A stretch of DNA of 64,000 bases from Apoderus coryli (Eukaryota > Arthropoda > Insecta > Coleoptera > Attelabidae), in the NCBI GenBank assembly GCA_911728435.2, contig OU452214.1, positions 9,364,105 through 9,428,104 on the forward strand, given 5' to 3'. The notes below the pieces were generated by a model. It saw only the letters and a program-made list of their open reading frames with translations, did not search any database and was not told where the DNA came from. The translations under genes were made by a program, and so were the position numbers. Position 1 is the first letter of the stretch. Each line of letters opens with the position of its first letter. Of the stretch, positions 44,747-56,596 are shown piece by piece.

Positions 44747-45691
44747 CATTGAGATATAAGGAGACGCTAGAAGCATTATTTTACATTGTACAGAAACGGG
44801 TGCTTTGGGTGGGGCGTAAGCGCATACCAATATGGCGGATTCTCCAGAGCCGGACTAACTATTTTTGTTGACGTTTTTGTTCTTTAATTTGCAGCTTGGG
44901 TTTATACTTTATTTTGAAATGGTAAGCAGTGTACAAAATACTTAAATATAAGTAATTATTGATATTTGATACCTAAATACACGAATAAAAGACGTTAGTA
45001 CTTTGTAAATTATATATTAGTACCCCTTAAACAAAACAATTTTATTTAAATGTTGCCGTATGCTAAGTGACGTTCTATCAAAAGTTGCAGGTGCAAAGTG
45101 TTTAGAGCAAAGCACACTGGTCCTCGTTGAAATCCAATTAATTAGAGACGTATTCTGTCCAGATATGTCTACGAACAGGATCTTTAGGAAATTTAAAAAC
45201 AAGAATATGTTTTTAACACACATTGAGGGGTCTTTTTTGCCAGAAATTTATGAAAAAGTAGAGAGTTTGAGAGTAGAAATCAAGTAAAAAAAATAAAATA
45301 ATCTACAATGCACCTGTCAATTGTTCAGTGCAGAAATAGAATGCTAGCAGACTCCTATAATAATGTGTTTTAATAAGTTCGCCTACAAATAAACCTTAAA
45401 TACGTCCATGGACAATGTTTATAATATTTGGTACATACCTATGAAACGTTATTCCTGATATTTTCTTGTCGATTTCACTTCTACTACTGCAACTACGCAC
45501 AACACAGGACACCATTATAGTATATTGTCAAATAACAGTCCAAAAAACACGAAAAACTTAAGCAAACTTGTAAAATACTCGTAAATAACACTATCAACTT
45601 GAAATCACGAGAAATGACAGAGGTCGAATACCAATATGGCGTACCTGCACCCGCTTTTGACCACGTTATAGCGTCTCCCCCCACCTCAATG
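44747..45691 (-). mobile_element. Second P-type element, in the unit C promoter region
   Basis: 945 bp from CATTGAG to CTCAATG, with further inverted similarity inside (GGAGACGC near 44760 / GCGTCTCC near 45671; ACCAATATGGCG near 44828 and its counterpart near 45631). It is flanked by GTTTATAT on both sides (44739-44746 and 45692-45699), an 8-bp TSD. Unit D has a single GTTTATAT at 53495-53502. THAP exons lie on the minus strand inside. The ends differ from those of the 19911 family. Confidence 0.75.
45020..45515 (-). pseudogene. THAP-domain exons of the second P-type element
   Basis: Exon 1 (45515-45439) encodes MVSCVVRSCSSRSEIDKKIS, then GITFHR, with the C-X4-C of a THAP finger, and ends at CATAG|GTATGT. 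Exon 2 has FPKDPVRRHIWTEYVSN, then a frame change, then NWISTRTSVLCSKHFAPATF with the C..H pair, and decays after RQHLNK. The order C-C, FPKDP, W, C-H matches THAP. The frameshift and missing AVP box make it non-functional. Confidence 0.7.
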
Positions 45692-45699
45692 GTTTATAT

Positions 45700-46500
45700 A
45701 CTCCTTCCTTCCTTCCTTCTCTATTTTTGGCGTCTACACTTAGGTAATACAGCCATCTTTGTAATTCTTGGACCTACAGTTTAGCGTGGAATCCGAACCA
45801 CGGTCATCGACCGCCAGATGCCAGCACCCACGACTATATAGTCAATAACTACTTGGCATAGGCAAGTCTACCGACTCGACCGGGGCACCGTCCACCCATC
45901 CAACCACCATCCACGCGACTAGATACTGCCGTATCATAATCACGTCGATGCGCGCTTGCACATGTGGGCATCTCCCGGCCCGATTAGAATAAGTTTGGTT
46001 GACTTCTTTAACACACTAATAATAATTGTATCTGGTGTTTCAGCATTAAACCGGTTTGAAATTATTTTCTACACCCTGTCTTTTTCTCGCCAAATTTGGT
46101 TGGAATTTTTACATTCTATTAATTCCTATATTCTAATACGATCCTCAGAAGTAATATTTTTTCCTATAGGAAAAATTGGGTGCCCGTTTCTTTGTCTCTT
46201 CCATCTTAAAATAAATGAATATATAATATATAAAAACTTAACACATTAAAACCAGAAACTAAAATAAAAATAAATAATTCTTTAGGTTTTCGGTTAGCCA
46301 GCATTCCTTTCAACACGCTTGTATTAAAATGCGACGATGCCACATATTTCATAAGCTTAGCTAAGTATTGGCTGGTGCAATTCATATCCTAGATAAGGTC
46401 CACCTTATCTTAAGGTAGACCTTAGCTAAGTTGTAGATTTAAGCGAGGCGGTCCAATTGGCTGTAACTGTTCTTATAACCAAGAAATACAAGTAACACAG
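45700..46500. other. Unit C upstream region without recognised genes
   Basis: Contains CTTCCTTCCTTCC, a comparatively GC-rich stretch (45790-45970) with many CGAC and CCACC words, and a short hairpin (CTTATCTTAAGGTAGACC around 46405). At 46460-46515 an inverted copy of the 44650-44700 segment occurs. No coding frame is supported. Confidence 0.4.
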
Positions 46501-46529
46501 ATCAGATTTAATAACTAATTTGATGTAGG

Positions 46530-46880
46530 ATTTTGTTGATAAAATAATAAAGCAATTGGTTCCTCAACTTAACAAAAACAAACTATATTCGCCTTATTGG
46601 AACAGTCCATTCTTTCAACTTTCAAGGCGCCTGAACTATAATATAGGTTACCTCATTGAGCAGCTTTACTGTGAGGGGATTGCGCAGGGGTCGTGACGTC
46701 AGCGGCGACCGGAGTTCTGTGGCCACTAGGTTAGCTTATATTTGCGCAAATTTGGTTTATAGTTTTTGAGATTGGCGTTTTCATTACGATACTGCTGTGA
46801 GCTGTTCCTGAAAGAATTTTATACTTCCTCGAATAAGAGTTAAGATATTCTGGTGTTTTTATGAATATTATGTTTTGTTT
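46530..46880. repeat. GC-rich, CRE-containing repeat, copy 2
   Basis: Same as 12690-12990, with TGACGTCA at 46694-46701 between GGGGTCG and GCGGCGACC. About 2 kb upstream of the unit C zinc-finger exon because of the P-type insertion. Confidence 0.55.
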
Positions 46881-47099
46881 AAAGTTGTGTGAACATTTTT
46901 TAAAAAACTCGTCTGGAAGTTTCCTTCTTTTGTCTTTCATTTCTGAAAACTTCGCTATTAGTGGTGTAGGATCGTAAAAAAGCCTAGTTTAATTGACAAA
47001 AATATATAATTGTTTCTTAAACTTCCGCCCGCATAATCTATGTTTACTGGGCGACACTAGTGCCGCCCACTTTATATGTTATTTTACGCAATGTATGGC

Positions 47100-47921
47100 A
47101 TATTTAATAATAATAATAATAATCGTATTTATTCACAAAATTTACAAACCAGGCGAAGTTTAGCAAACGCTACTCCAAACACTTAACCTAATTTGCAAAT
47201 ATAACATAGCAGATATTTACAATTTCAAATAACTGGGGCCTTTTCACATTGATTAAACACCCATATTTAATATACAAAGCTACCATACAAGAATACAGAT
47301 TATAAATTACAATACCTTATATATTATACAATGGTAATATTACAAACTAACAGAAGAAAGCATTAGCAATCAGGCACAATACACAATACAATATAAAAAT
47401 CAGGAATGTGCCTAACTTAAGCTACAGACGTTTGCTCAACAATAAATCTCGCATCTTAGTTTTGAATGAACTCAAGCTACAACGAATATTATTGGATATT
47501 AGTGTGTTATAGATCCTTACCGCATTATATATGTAAAGCATTTTTAAAAACATGGCCGTTTTATGACGAGGAATATGCAGCTAATCCCTGATACTAACGT
47601 TAATGTTATGAATTATTGACGAACGAAAGCAAAGTTTATCAAATTAAATATTAGGTGTTTTTGTTCGAAAAATTTTACACACTAGAGTACTAAAACTTAA
47701 TTCTCTTCGCTCATCCATCTTAAGCCAGTTCAGTTGTTTAATTACAAGAGATATGTGATCGTATTTTCTGCAGCAGAAATTTTGAACCCTCTGTATTCTG
47801 TTCTGATCTTGCCTATCAAGATAATGTCCGTAAGCTGTATCAGCATAACTAAATCTCGAAAGAACTAACGCATCACAGAGGATCTTTTTAAGAGGAGGTA
47901 TAAAGTTATGTGTAAATGTAT
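47100..47921 (-). pseudogene. LINE C-terminal fragment joined to zinc fingers, unit D
   Basis: The usual downstream LINE fragment, but here it is joined directly to finger sequence at about 47921: the minus frame runs HLLTHSNTFTHNFIPPLKK. The open frame 47644-48114 therefore encodes two fingers followed by LINE C-terminal sequence ending KTPNI. The fusion came from a deletion that removed the end of the finger exon and the spacer. Confidence 0.7.
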
Positions 47922-48114
47922 TGCTATGAGTTAATAAATGTTTTTTCAAATCAGTTTTAATGTGAGTAAAATATGCACAATGTGCACAATATAGTTTCTC
48001 AAAATCTTTTGATATTTCTTTATGTCTTAACATATGACGTTTTAAAGTTGCATTGGTTGAACTTTTATACGAACAACGTTGACATTCATAGATATTATTC
48101 GTAATTGTGGCCAT

Positions 48115-49309
48115 TTAGGTTTTATTATCAGAATGTTTATTTGCTATATGACGATCAAGACTCTGTTTCATTTTAAATCCTTTCTTACACGTTGTACAAA
48201 CATGTGGTTTATTATTGCTATGAGTTAATAAATGCCGTTTCAAACACCATTTAAAGTAAGTAAAATATGCACAATGTGCGCAATATAGTTTCTCAACATC
48301 TTTTGATATTTCTTTATGTCTTAACATATGACGTTTTAAAGTTGCTTTGGTTGAACTTTTATACGAACAACGTTGACATTCATAAAGATTATTCGTAATT
48401 GTGGCTATTAAGGTTTTATTATCAGAATGGTTACTTGCTATATGACGATCAAAAATAAATTTGGTTGCAAATACTTTACTACACATTGTACAAACATATG
48501 GTCTATTATTGATATGAGTTAATAAATGTTTTTTCAAATCAGTTTTAATGTAAGTAAAATATGCACAATGTGCACAATATAGTTTCTCAAAATCTTTTGA
48601 TATTTCTTTATGTTTTAACATATGACGTTTAAAATCTGAACTGTTTGATATTTTATACGAACAATGTTGGCATTCATAAATAGTATTCGTAATTGTGGCC
48701 ATTAAGGTTTTATTATCAGTATGATTTTTTGCTATATGACAATCAAGACTCTGTTTGATTTGAAATCCTTCCTTACACATTGTACAAACATGTGGTTTAT
48801 TGCTATGAGATAATAAATGTCGGTTCAAACTCCCTTGAGTGTAAGTGAAATATGCACAATGTGCACAGTATAGTTTCTCAAAATTATTTGGAATTTCTTT
48901 ATGTTTTAACGTATGAACTTTAAAACTTGCACTGGATGCAGCTTTATACGAACAACTTTGACATTCATAAAGATTATTCGTAATAGTGGCCAATAAGGTT
49001 TTATTATCAGAATGATTATTTGCTATATGACAATCAAGACTCAGTTTGAGTCTAAATCCTTTCTTACACGTTGTACAAACATGTGGTTTATTATTGCTAT
49101 GAGTTAATAAATGTTGTTTCAAATTACATTTAAAGTAAGTAAAATATGCACAATGTGCGCAATATAGTTTCTCAAAATCTTTGCAGTTAAATCCTTTCTT
49201 ACACATGGAACAAATATGCAATTTTGCATTTGTTTTCATTGATGTCTCGTTGCCCTCTTTGGAATTGTTTCCAGTCACCAATAACTGCATCTTTTTCGAC
49301 ATCACAGTA
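48115..49309 (-). CDS. C2H2 zinc-finger protein, finger exon, unit D (truncated)
   Basis: The acceptor is at 49310-49311 and the frame agrees with the donor at 52999. The leader is of the A type (SKKMQLLVTGNNSKEGNETS). The first finger (HICSMCKKGFN) is cut by an in-frame loss that fuses it to the following FEKLYC finger. About eleven complete C2H2 fingers follow. A TTA to TAA change turns the leucine of NKTLMATI into a stop (48117-48115). Beyond it, in the same frame, two more fingers run into LINE sequence. The product could still be a shortened finger protein. Confidence 0.65.
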
Positions 49310-49443
49310 CTATAAAAATAATGAACATTAATAATTATTTTTCTTGAAGTAATCCATATCATTTTGTAGTTATCAATGATAATAGTGTTTAAATGAAAGT
49401 CAAATCTCCACAAGATAAATTTACTAGAAATTAGAAACTATCA

Positions 49444-49486
49444 GCCATACATGTTTCGGGACTAGAGTAGTCCTATCATCAGTGGC
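49444..49486 (-). ncRNA. Hammerhead-ribozyme-like motif, family 1, intron of unit D
   Basis: Minus strand: stem I GCCA (49486-49483), core CUGAUGA (49482-49476), one extra U, stem II GGACUA/UAGUCC, GAAA (49457-49454), CAUGUA, then UGGC (49447-49444). Here the core is canonical at position 7, unlike in A and E. It lies 135 nt upstream of the finger exon. Confidence 0.6.
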
Positions 49487-49499
49487 ATGTCAACAATCG

Positions 49500-50165
49500 T
49501 ACAAAACACAACGCTAAGACATATAATATTCCAGTCAAATTTCCATTGAAGTCACTATATGGAAAATATTTGATTTATTAAAATTTTTAATTAAAATTAC
49601 AATTACATATTTTGATCTATTTTTTCTTTTTGTATATCATACTTCGTTTTTTTCAATAAGGTTTTTAAGATTATTTAACGTTTGTTTGTTTTTGCTAAAA
49701 TTTTCAAAGCCGGCTTTGATGGCCGATAGTTTCTAATTTCTATTAAATTTATCTTGTGGAGATTTGACTTTCATTTAAACACTAAATTGCAACCTCACTT
49801 AAGAATGGTCTATTTTTTCAAATTATCAATCATAAGTTGAAAATGTAGTACATTGTAATAACGTTTTTCATTTAGCACTAGTTAATGAGTAACTAGTGGG
49901 AAATATTTAAAAATGAACGGGTCCATTTCCTGGTAATGACAAAAGGTATAAAAAATCACCATAGCAACGCCGGCAATACAGACAAATCAAATTGAGAGTT
50001 TACATTATTTCGCTAATTTCGAAGGTGTCAAAGCTATTTATATATAGAATGAAAAACAGTGATAGTGTATATAGTTTAACACCACCTAGTTAATTTAATA
50101 CTTGAACTCATCGTATTTAGGCTTATGCCAACACGGCGGGTATAAGTAAGTTTCGAAAAACAAAT
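49500..50165. other. Intron sequence, unit D
   Basis: Non-coding. A plus-oriented piece of the 3' half of the family 1 hammerhead repeat occurs at 49719-49815. From 49825 the sequence follows the unit B and C introns, so D combines A-type and B/C-type intron parts. Confidence 0.5.
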
Positions 50166-51828
50166 ATTTTCCTAAGAATTATGATGTTTAATTTATTCAA
50201 ATGCAATCCTCTATATTAAAATGAAAAAAGTATAGTGTGAAACTCGCATAAAATCACCATTTCCTATACGGGTCGGTACTGAACAAGATAACCACCGGGA
50301 GTGACCACAGGATTGTACGAGCCAAATTAATGATTGACGTCGGTAAGGAACGGCATAAGCTGATCTTGAAGACCGACAGCAACAGACCATGGAAAAGTCA
50401 TCGGACATGTTTGGCTTCCAGCAATGCATCACAAATAAGCTAAATGGCACTGAAGCCGAAGATAACATCAATGTCTTAAATCAGACCATAACTGCTAGAA
50501 AGCCAAGACGGATACTGCCCAACATTCAAGAAACAATCGAAATTAAGCGAAGCTAATATGCGGAAAATGAAACAAGGAAGAGACATCAGAAGTGAAAAAC
50601 TGACTACTGCTGAAGAGCTAAGACAAATTAAGTATCAAAAGCTATAAGACGCGACATTAGAACGCACAACCAAAATCAGATCGAACAAACAATAGAAAAC
50701 AATAAAAGCATGAAGGTTTACGTAGAAAACAGGAAAGCGGAAAAAAAGCAAAAGGTAAATGACAAACAAAGGCATGTTACAACAAACCGGGAAGGCATTC
50801 CTAAAAATAGTTGATGAATTTTCCCGCCTAATATCTAAAAGCGACAATGAAGTGAATTTAGACTCAGAAACAGAACCAGAGATATTGACAAGAAGAAAAG
50901 GCATCGTTAATCAAGGGTCAGAATCACTGCCTGATATTACTCTGAACGAAATAAAGCTGGCATTGAGGAAGACAAAAAAACAACAAGGCCCCTGGAGAGA
51001 ACTGCGTAGCTGCCGATGCAGTTAAAATAATAGGAAAACTTTTAAATCTCTGTCTTTTAAATAGCACCATACCAAATATGTGGCACAATAGAACAGACCG
51101 GTTTCCGCAGAGCATTTGGAACCAAAGACCATCTTCAAGGTATCAAAACTGTGATCGAAAACTCAATCGATTAATATAGACCGCTTGTAATTGCCTTTGT
51201 GGACTTCCACAAGGCCTTTGACACTGTTGAGTTGTAGACTCCTTACAAAAATGTCCTGTCGACTATCGTTACACTAAATTAATAAATAAAATATATAAAA
51301 ATGCTACCATGATGGTAAAACTACACGAAAAACCAACCCCATAAGAATCGCTAGAGGAGTACGACAGGATGACAACCTACAATATATGATGAAAATGCTG
51401 GAAGACGTCGATGAACGAAATTTATGACGAATTTGGTCCCTAGTGGAAATATTGCTGTTGGTGACTGTGAGGTGGAGCTGGTAGATAGGTTCACATATCT
51501 TGGTCATGAAATAAGAATGTCGAGAGACAATCAAACGTGCGAATTAAAAAGAAGAATTACGCTCTATTGGGCCGCATATGGCGAACTCTGGAGACGTGTT
51601 TAAGAGTCATCTCCAAATTTGTCTGAAGCGAAAGGTTTTTAATCATTGCATTCTACCGGTTATGACATAATGCGCCGAAACTTTAACTTTAACTCTGACA
51701 GCCACATCTACTAAGAAGCTTAGAATAACATAACGCAAGATGGAAAGATCGATGCTCGGTGTGTCACTTCGTGACCACGTTAGAAATGAGGTACTACGGG
51801 CGAGAACAGGAGTCACGGATGTTGTCTA

Positions 51829-52300
51829 TGTTGTAAATAATTAATATTTACCTACTTAGTTTTTTATTATTAGTAGTGTCAGTGTCAATTCTAAAATTAT
51901 AATTATCATATTATATATTGTCAGTCTATATTAATAAATTAGTTTATCACAGTTTAATAGTGAGTTACTGCGTTTGTATATACATCTAAAACAACAGGTT
52001 ATGGGCCCAGAACTGCGTGGTCGGGAGAATTATGATTCCTGGAAATTCGCCGTTAGAACGTATTTAGAATTAGAAGATTTGTGGAGCTGTGTTGAAGGTA
52101 CTGAACTTGATGACAAAAAGAATGTCAAAGCAAAGGCAAAAATAATATTGTTAGTTGATGCAATAAATTTTGTACATGTCCAAACAGCAAAAACGTCTAA
52201 AGAAGCTTGGAAAAATCTTGAGGCCGCATTTCAAGATTCAGGTTTGACACGGCGCCGGCGTGTTGGATTATTACGTACGTTGATAACATCTAAAACAACA
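51829..52300 (+). mobile_element. Copia element reduced to 5' LTR, PBS, partial gag and LTR end
   Basis: Flanked by GTCTA on both sides (51824-51828, 52301-52305), a 5-bp TSD. The 168-bp LTR (51829-51996) starts TGTTG and ends CAACA. The next bases, GGTTATGGGCCCAG (51997-52010), pair with the anticodon region of initiator tRNA-Met, the primer type used by Copia. After partial gag, the sequence jumps to the last bases of the 3' LTR (TAACATCTAAAACAACA), so the rest was deleted. Confidence 0.85.
52001..52285 (+). pseudogene. Copia gag N-terminal fragment
   Basis: The frame begins MGPELRGRENYDSWKFAVRT and continues YLELEDLWSCVEG, ending shortly after RRRRVGLLRTLITSK. The pattern G-x-NY-x-x-WK near the start followed by a helical region with AWKNLEAAF is that of Copia-type gag. 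About 95 residues remain; the zinc knuckle, protease and polymerase are gone. Confidence 0.75.
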
Positions 52301-52998
52301 GTCTACCAGGTGGCACAGCTCAAGTGGAACTGGGCTGGACATGTGCCCGCATGACAGATGGACCAAGGGCTGACAAGAGAAACAGGAGAAGATCTCCCAT
52401 GCGATGGACGGAGGATATCAAAAGAATAACGACAAACTGGATGCAGAGCGATCAAAATAGAGGACAGTGGGCAGAAATGGGGGAGGCCTATATCCAGCAC
52501 TGGATGCAAAATTCTATCTTTATGACACTTAATAATAATAGAGACGGATAGTACAACTTAAGGCGGGTTTAGCCAACTAATAAAGCATAATTTTAATGCT
52601 GCATAATGGATAATTTTGAATACAACGAATAGTGAATCAGAATTTTAGTTGATAATGCATATAAGGTTGGGAACTTTCAACTTTATGCACTAAATTATGC
52701 AAAAAATATCAATACGCATGCGCTGCAAGCCTTATATTTATAAATTATAAACACTTACATAACCTCAATTTCTAATACAAATCTTATTTGAAAAAAGAAA
52801 CTAAATGATAATTCAAAAATGTGATAATTAACAGGATTTTTAATTTGAAAGCTATCAAAACAAAACTAAGTCAAAAATAAAGTACTGTATTTTGACCACA
52901 ATATTCCAGGCCGTATAGCGTGAACAATCCTGTATATTCATTCTGACATGAAATTATTGTACAAAACGGCTATACCTATTATGAGAATAAGTACTTAC

Positions 52999-53386
52999 CT
53001 TATACTATAATCAGTATCCTTTAAATCTTTACCAATGCTCATATTATTATGTAATTCATCAACATCTTCTTCATGTTTAATATTTAATTCTTCAGATTTA
53101 ATTTGTAGCGAGCAATCTGATTCAACATTTTCCTCATCAATTTTAATTTTTTGTTCGTCGGCATTATAATTAATTTCATCACTTCGTGTTTCTGTTTCTA
53201 TAATTAAATATTGAGCCGTTTCAATGAAATTCAAACCAATATCTGGTTCTCGTTTAATATCCACTTGTTCCATTTTGTATTTCAAGTCACTACAGAGGTA
53301 TACTGATGCTGTTTTTAAAGTTACTTCTAGAGAGGCTTGATTTGTACAATTTTCACTTTTAACTTGAATTATTTTCTCCTCTAGAT
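52999..53386 (-). CDS. Acidic upstream exon of zinc-finger gene, unit D
   Basis: Open throughout with the same donor (intron starts at 52998) and ATG at 53273-53271 (MEQVDIKREPD). The IKREPD and IKSEELN stretches are conserved with A and B. Upstream, the open frame conserved in all units reaches about 53386. Pairs with the finger exon starting at 49309. Confidence 0.65.
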
Positions 53387-53494
53387 CTTGAAGATTTCTT
53401 TAGTTAATTAGTTATTAAATCTAATCTGTGTTACTTGTATTTCTTGGTTATAAGAACAGTTTGTACAGTTAGTCTTTGACTTTCATAGAATAAT

Positions 53495-53503
53495 GTTTAT
53501 ATA
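53495..53503 (-). promoter_or_regulatory. TATA box of unit D zinc-finger gene
   Basis: TATATAAAC on the minus strand about 115 nt before the open frame of the upstream exon. The second P-type element inserted at the same site in unit C. Functional status is inferred from sequence and position. Confidence 0.45.
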
Positions 53504-53509
53504 CTCATT

Positions 53510-53650
53510 CTTTCAAGGCCCATGAACTATAATATAGGTTACCTCATTGAGCAGGTTATAGGTGGGGGGTTTGCGCGGGGGTCGTGACGTCAGCGGCGAC
53601 CGAAGTTCTGTGGCCACTAGGTTAGCTTATATTTGCGCAAATTTATTTTC
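53510..53650 (-). promoter_or_regulatory. GC-rich CRE-containing repeat upstream of unit D
   Basis: TGACGTCA at 53585-53592 inside a CpG-rich patch, about 85 bp upstream of the TATA-like site. Copies at 12690 and 46530. The palindrome is the consensus for CREB/ATF-type factors. Confidence 0.45.
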
Positions 53651-53949
53651 TAGTTATGTTATTTTACGCAATGTATGGCATATTTAATAATAAAAATAAC
53701 CGTATTTATTCACAAAATCTACAAACCAGGCGAAGTATAGCAAACGCTACTCCAAACACTTAACCTAATTTGCAAATATAACATAGCAGATATTTACAAT
53801 TTCAAATAACTTGGGCCCTTTTCACATTGATTAAACACCCATATTATAATACAAAGCTACCATACAAGAATACACATTATAAATTACAATACCTTATGCA
53901 TAAATATAATATACAATGATAATATTACAAACCAACAGAAGAGAACATT

Positions 53950-54943
53950 AGCTTCGTTCGCGGCCACGATTCTGAATTGGTTCTGAACTGAATCGTGACA
54001 TCACAGAACTGGTTTTAAAGCGCAGGCGCGGTTCGAAATGCGTTCATAACTGTAATCACCGCGAACGCAAAATAGAATGGCATAGATGGATGCCGGAATA
54101 TTTTAATTTTACGTTGTATGTTCTGTTGTTGTCGTGCAACAGTTCTTAATAAAAGTTAGACATTTGAAGAAATTTGAGTTATATTTTCGATTTTTATGTT
54201 GACGTGTTCAATTTTTAATCACTGTTCAGTCCAGTTCATTCAAATATTATCCCTATTATGAAGATGCTGTCCCGCAATTTAATGAAGAAGAATATCGTGA
54301 ACATTTAAATAATGACAGAAGACGTTGCGCAGCGATTTGCAGAACATTTTAATTTTTAATAACATTTTAATAAACTAATGGAAACAAAGAAACGTTGTTT
54401 AATTGAAAACTTATTGTATTTTTGTTGTTTTCAATTTTTTCAGGACGTCACTGTCACTAAATACTTCATAAGAAATAAAAAGTAAAACCTCAAAAATAAC
54501 AGACACAAAACATTTCTGCTTTTATTTATAATACTCAGAACTACCTACCGGAAACAATAAAATCCTTCATCCCCTATTCTACTCTTTCTTGGATGTCTTC
54601 TTCTTTGTAGTCACTGACACTGTCTAAAACCCTTCTCATTTATAAAGACAATACCCTTATATACCTACAAGGATAAAACATATAAAAAATAAATAAATAT
54701 AACCAGTGTATAATTGTTGGTTAGCTAGACTGCGCATGTCAGAACCAAGAGTTCTCCTCAGTCCGTAGAACTGAAACTCGATTCAGAACCGGTAATGAAC
54801 TGATTCTTTTTTCACCGCGAACGCCAAACTGTTTGATTCTATTACTAGTAGTCCGATAATTTTTTCACCGCGAACGCCGAAATCGAAACTGCGCAAGCGT
54901 AGAGAACTAGAACCAATTCAGAATCGTGGCCGCGAACGAAGCT
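53950..54943. mobile_element. TIR element, probably PIF/Harbinger-type
   Basis: Perfect 35-bp inverted ends starting AGCTTCGTTCGCGGCCACG, flanked by ATT (53947-53949, 54944-54946), a 3-bp TSD. The unoccupied version ACATTAGCAATC occurs in related LINE copies (for example near 47362). TCACCGCGAACGC recurs inside. A short frame (about 54240-54355) with YYEDAVPQFNEEEYREHL and CAAICRTF resembles the N-terminus of Harbinger transposases, weakly. Confidence 0.7.
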
Positions 54944-54946
54944 ATT

Positions 54947-55327
54947 AGCAATCACGCACAATACAATATAAAAATCAAGAATGTGACTGAACTAAAGCTA
55001 CAGACATCTGCTCAACAATAAATCTCTCATTTTATTTTTGAATGAACTCAAGCTACAACGAATATTATTGGATATTAGTGTGTTATAGATCCTTACCGCA
55101 TTATATATGTAAAGCATTTTTTAAACATGGCCGTTTTATGACGAGGAATATGCAGCTAATGCCTGATTCTAACGTTAATGTTATGAATTATTGACGAAAG
55201 AAAGCAAAGTTTATCAAATAAAATATTAGGTGTTTTTGTTCGAAAAATTTTACACACTAGAGTACTAAAACTTATTTCTCTTCGCTCATCCATCTTAAGC
55301 TAGTTCAGTTGCTTAATTGTAAGAGAT
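54947..55327 (-). pseudogene. LINE C-terminal fragment before unit E, 3' part
   Basis: The usual downstream LINE fragment, interrupted on its 5' side by the Gypsy remnant (55328-56725); it resumes at 56726. Confidence 0.65.
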
Positions 55328-55334
55328 TGTAACC

Positions 55335-56045
55335 GTGGTTGCCGACATAATTTTTAAAGATAAAGCAATTGTAATACCTAAAGATTTACGTAATGAAATG
55401 CGGCAAAGAATTCATTATAACCATATGAGTGTAAATAAATGTCTCACTAGCTAAAGAACCTCTTTTTTGGGTTGGAATGACCAACGATATTAAGCAAGTA
55501 ATTGCTAATTGCGAGACTTGTTCAAAATTTTCTAAAAGTCAACAACATGAATCGTTAATGAATCATTCGATTCCACACCTACCTTGGAACAAATTAGGAT
55601 GTGATCTATTTGAATTTAAAAAGGACAAATATTTAGTTGTAATAGACTATTATTCTAAATACATTGAGTTAGAAAATCTTGAAGCTGATACGACAAGTGA
55701 TAATATTATAATTAAGTTGAAAAGTATTTTTGCTAGGCACGGCATACCATTGACTTTGGTATCAGATGGGGGACCTCAATTTACTTCAAAAGAATTTATA
55801 CAGTTTTCGAAAAAGTGGGAATTTTAACATATAGTTACTTCACCTACTAATGCTAGAAGTAATGGTATGGCTGAAAGAAACGTGCAAATTGCTAAAAATT
55901 TATTTAGGAAGACTTTAGAAGACAATAAAGATATTTATATGTCACTTTTACTATATAGAAATATGAAAGTTGATTTAAATTATAGTCCTGCCGAAATTTT
56001 AATGTCAAGAAAAAGAACAATATTAGGTACCTATAAAAACTTCTG
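55335..56045 (+). pseudogene. Gypsy integrase (frameshift and nonsense)
   Basis: Reads VVADIIFKDKAIVIPKDLRN and HYNHMSVNKCLT (the HH of the HHCC zinc site), then after a frame change MTNDIKQVIANCETCSKF (the CC). The catalytic core follows: LGCDLFEF (first D), VVIDYYSKYIELE, VSDGGPQFTS (second D). An in-frame TAA after KKWEF precedes HIVTSPTNARSNGMAERN, which holds the catalytic E. A last shift ends it near LGTYKNF. Not functional. Confidence 0.8.
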
Positions 56046-56596
56046 AATTAAAACCTTATAAAATTAAAATAAGTAAATTTAATAAATGTTTAGAAAATAA
56101 AGCTGAAAAGTCCAAAGCCTATCATGATAAACATGTTAAAGCTCTCAAACCTCTAAATGAAAATGATAAAGTATTTGTTCAACTTCAACCTAAGGGTCTT
56201 TGGACACCAGGTATTATTGTAAGAAAAGTTAGAGATAGAACATAAGTATGTAATAAAAATTAATAAAGGCAAGAAGTATTTTAGAAATAGAAGATTTATA
56301 TAAGATTAAGCAGCCTAAAATTGTAAAGGAAGAGAAAGAGGAAAAGAAATATTATTTAGAATTAGAGAACAGTGACAGTGTGAATAGTGATAGTGAAAAT
56401 AATATCGAAAATGGTAATGATACTGAAAGTGTTACAATGGAATCCACTCAAAGTGTAGATGTAAACAATGAAAATTTGTTAAATGTTAATATTAGCAATG
56501 AGTCAGATTCTGAGGCTGCTTATATTCCTGTTGTACAGACTTCTTCAGTAGAATAGTTAAACCGCCTCAGAAACTGAGCTTTTAAAGAAAGGGGGA

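Larger units (their letters stand above)
50180..52530 (+). pseudogene. Dead RTE-type LINE, unit D copy (interrupted)
   Basis: Same fragments and same FADD-removing junction (near 51370) as in A and B. It is interrupted at 51829-52300 by a Copia remnant and resumes with CTACCAGGTGGCAC. The tail ends near 52530. Confidence 0.8.

Noticed and set aside
45956..46249. 97-codon frame in the GC-richer region of unit C
   Set aside because: No domain, no splice or promoter support, and no counterpart in other units.
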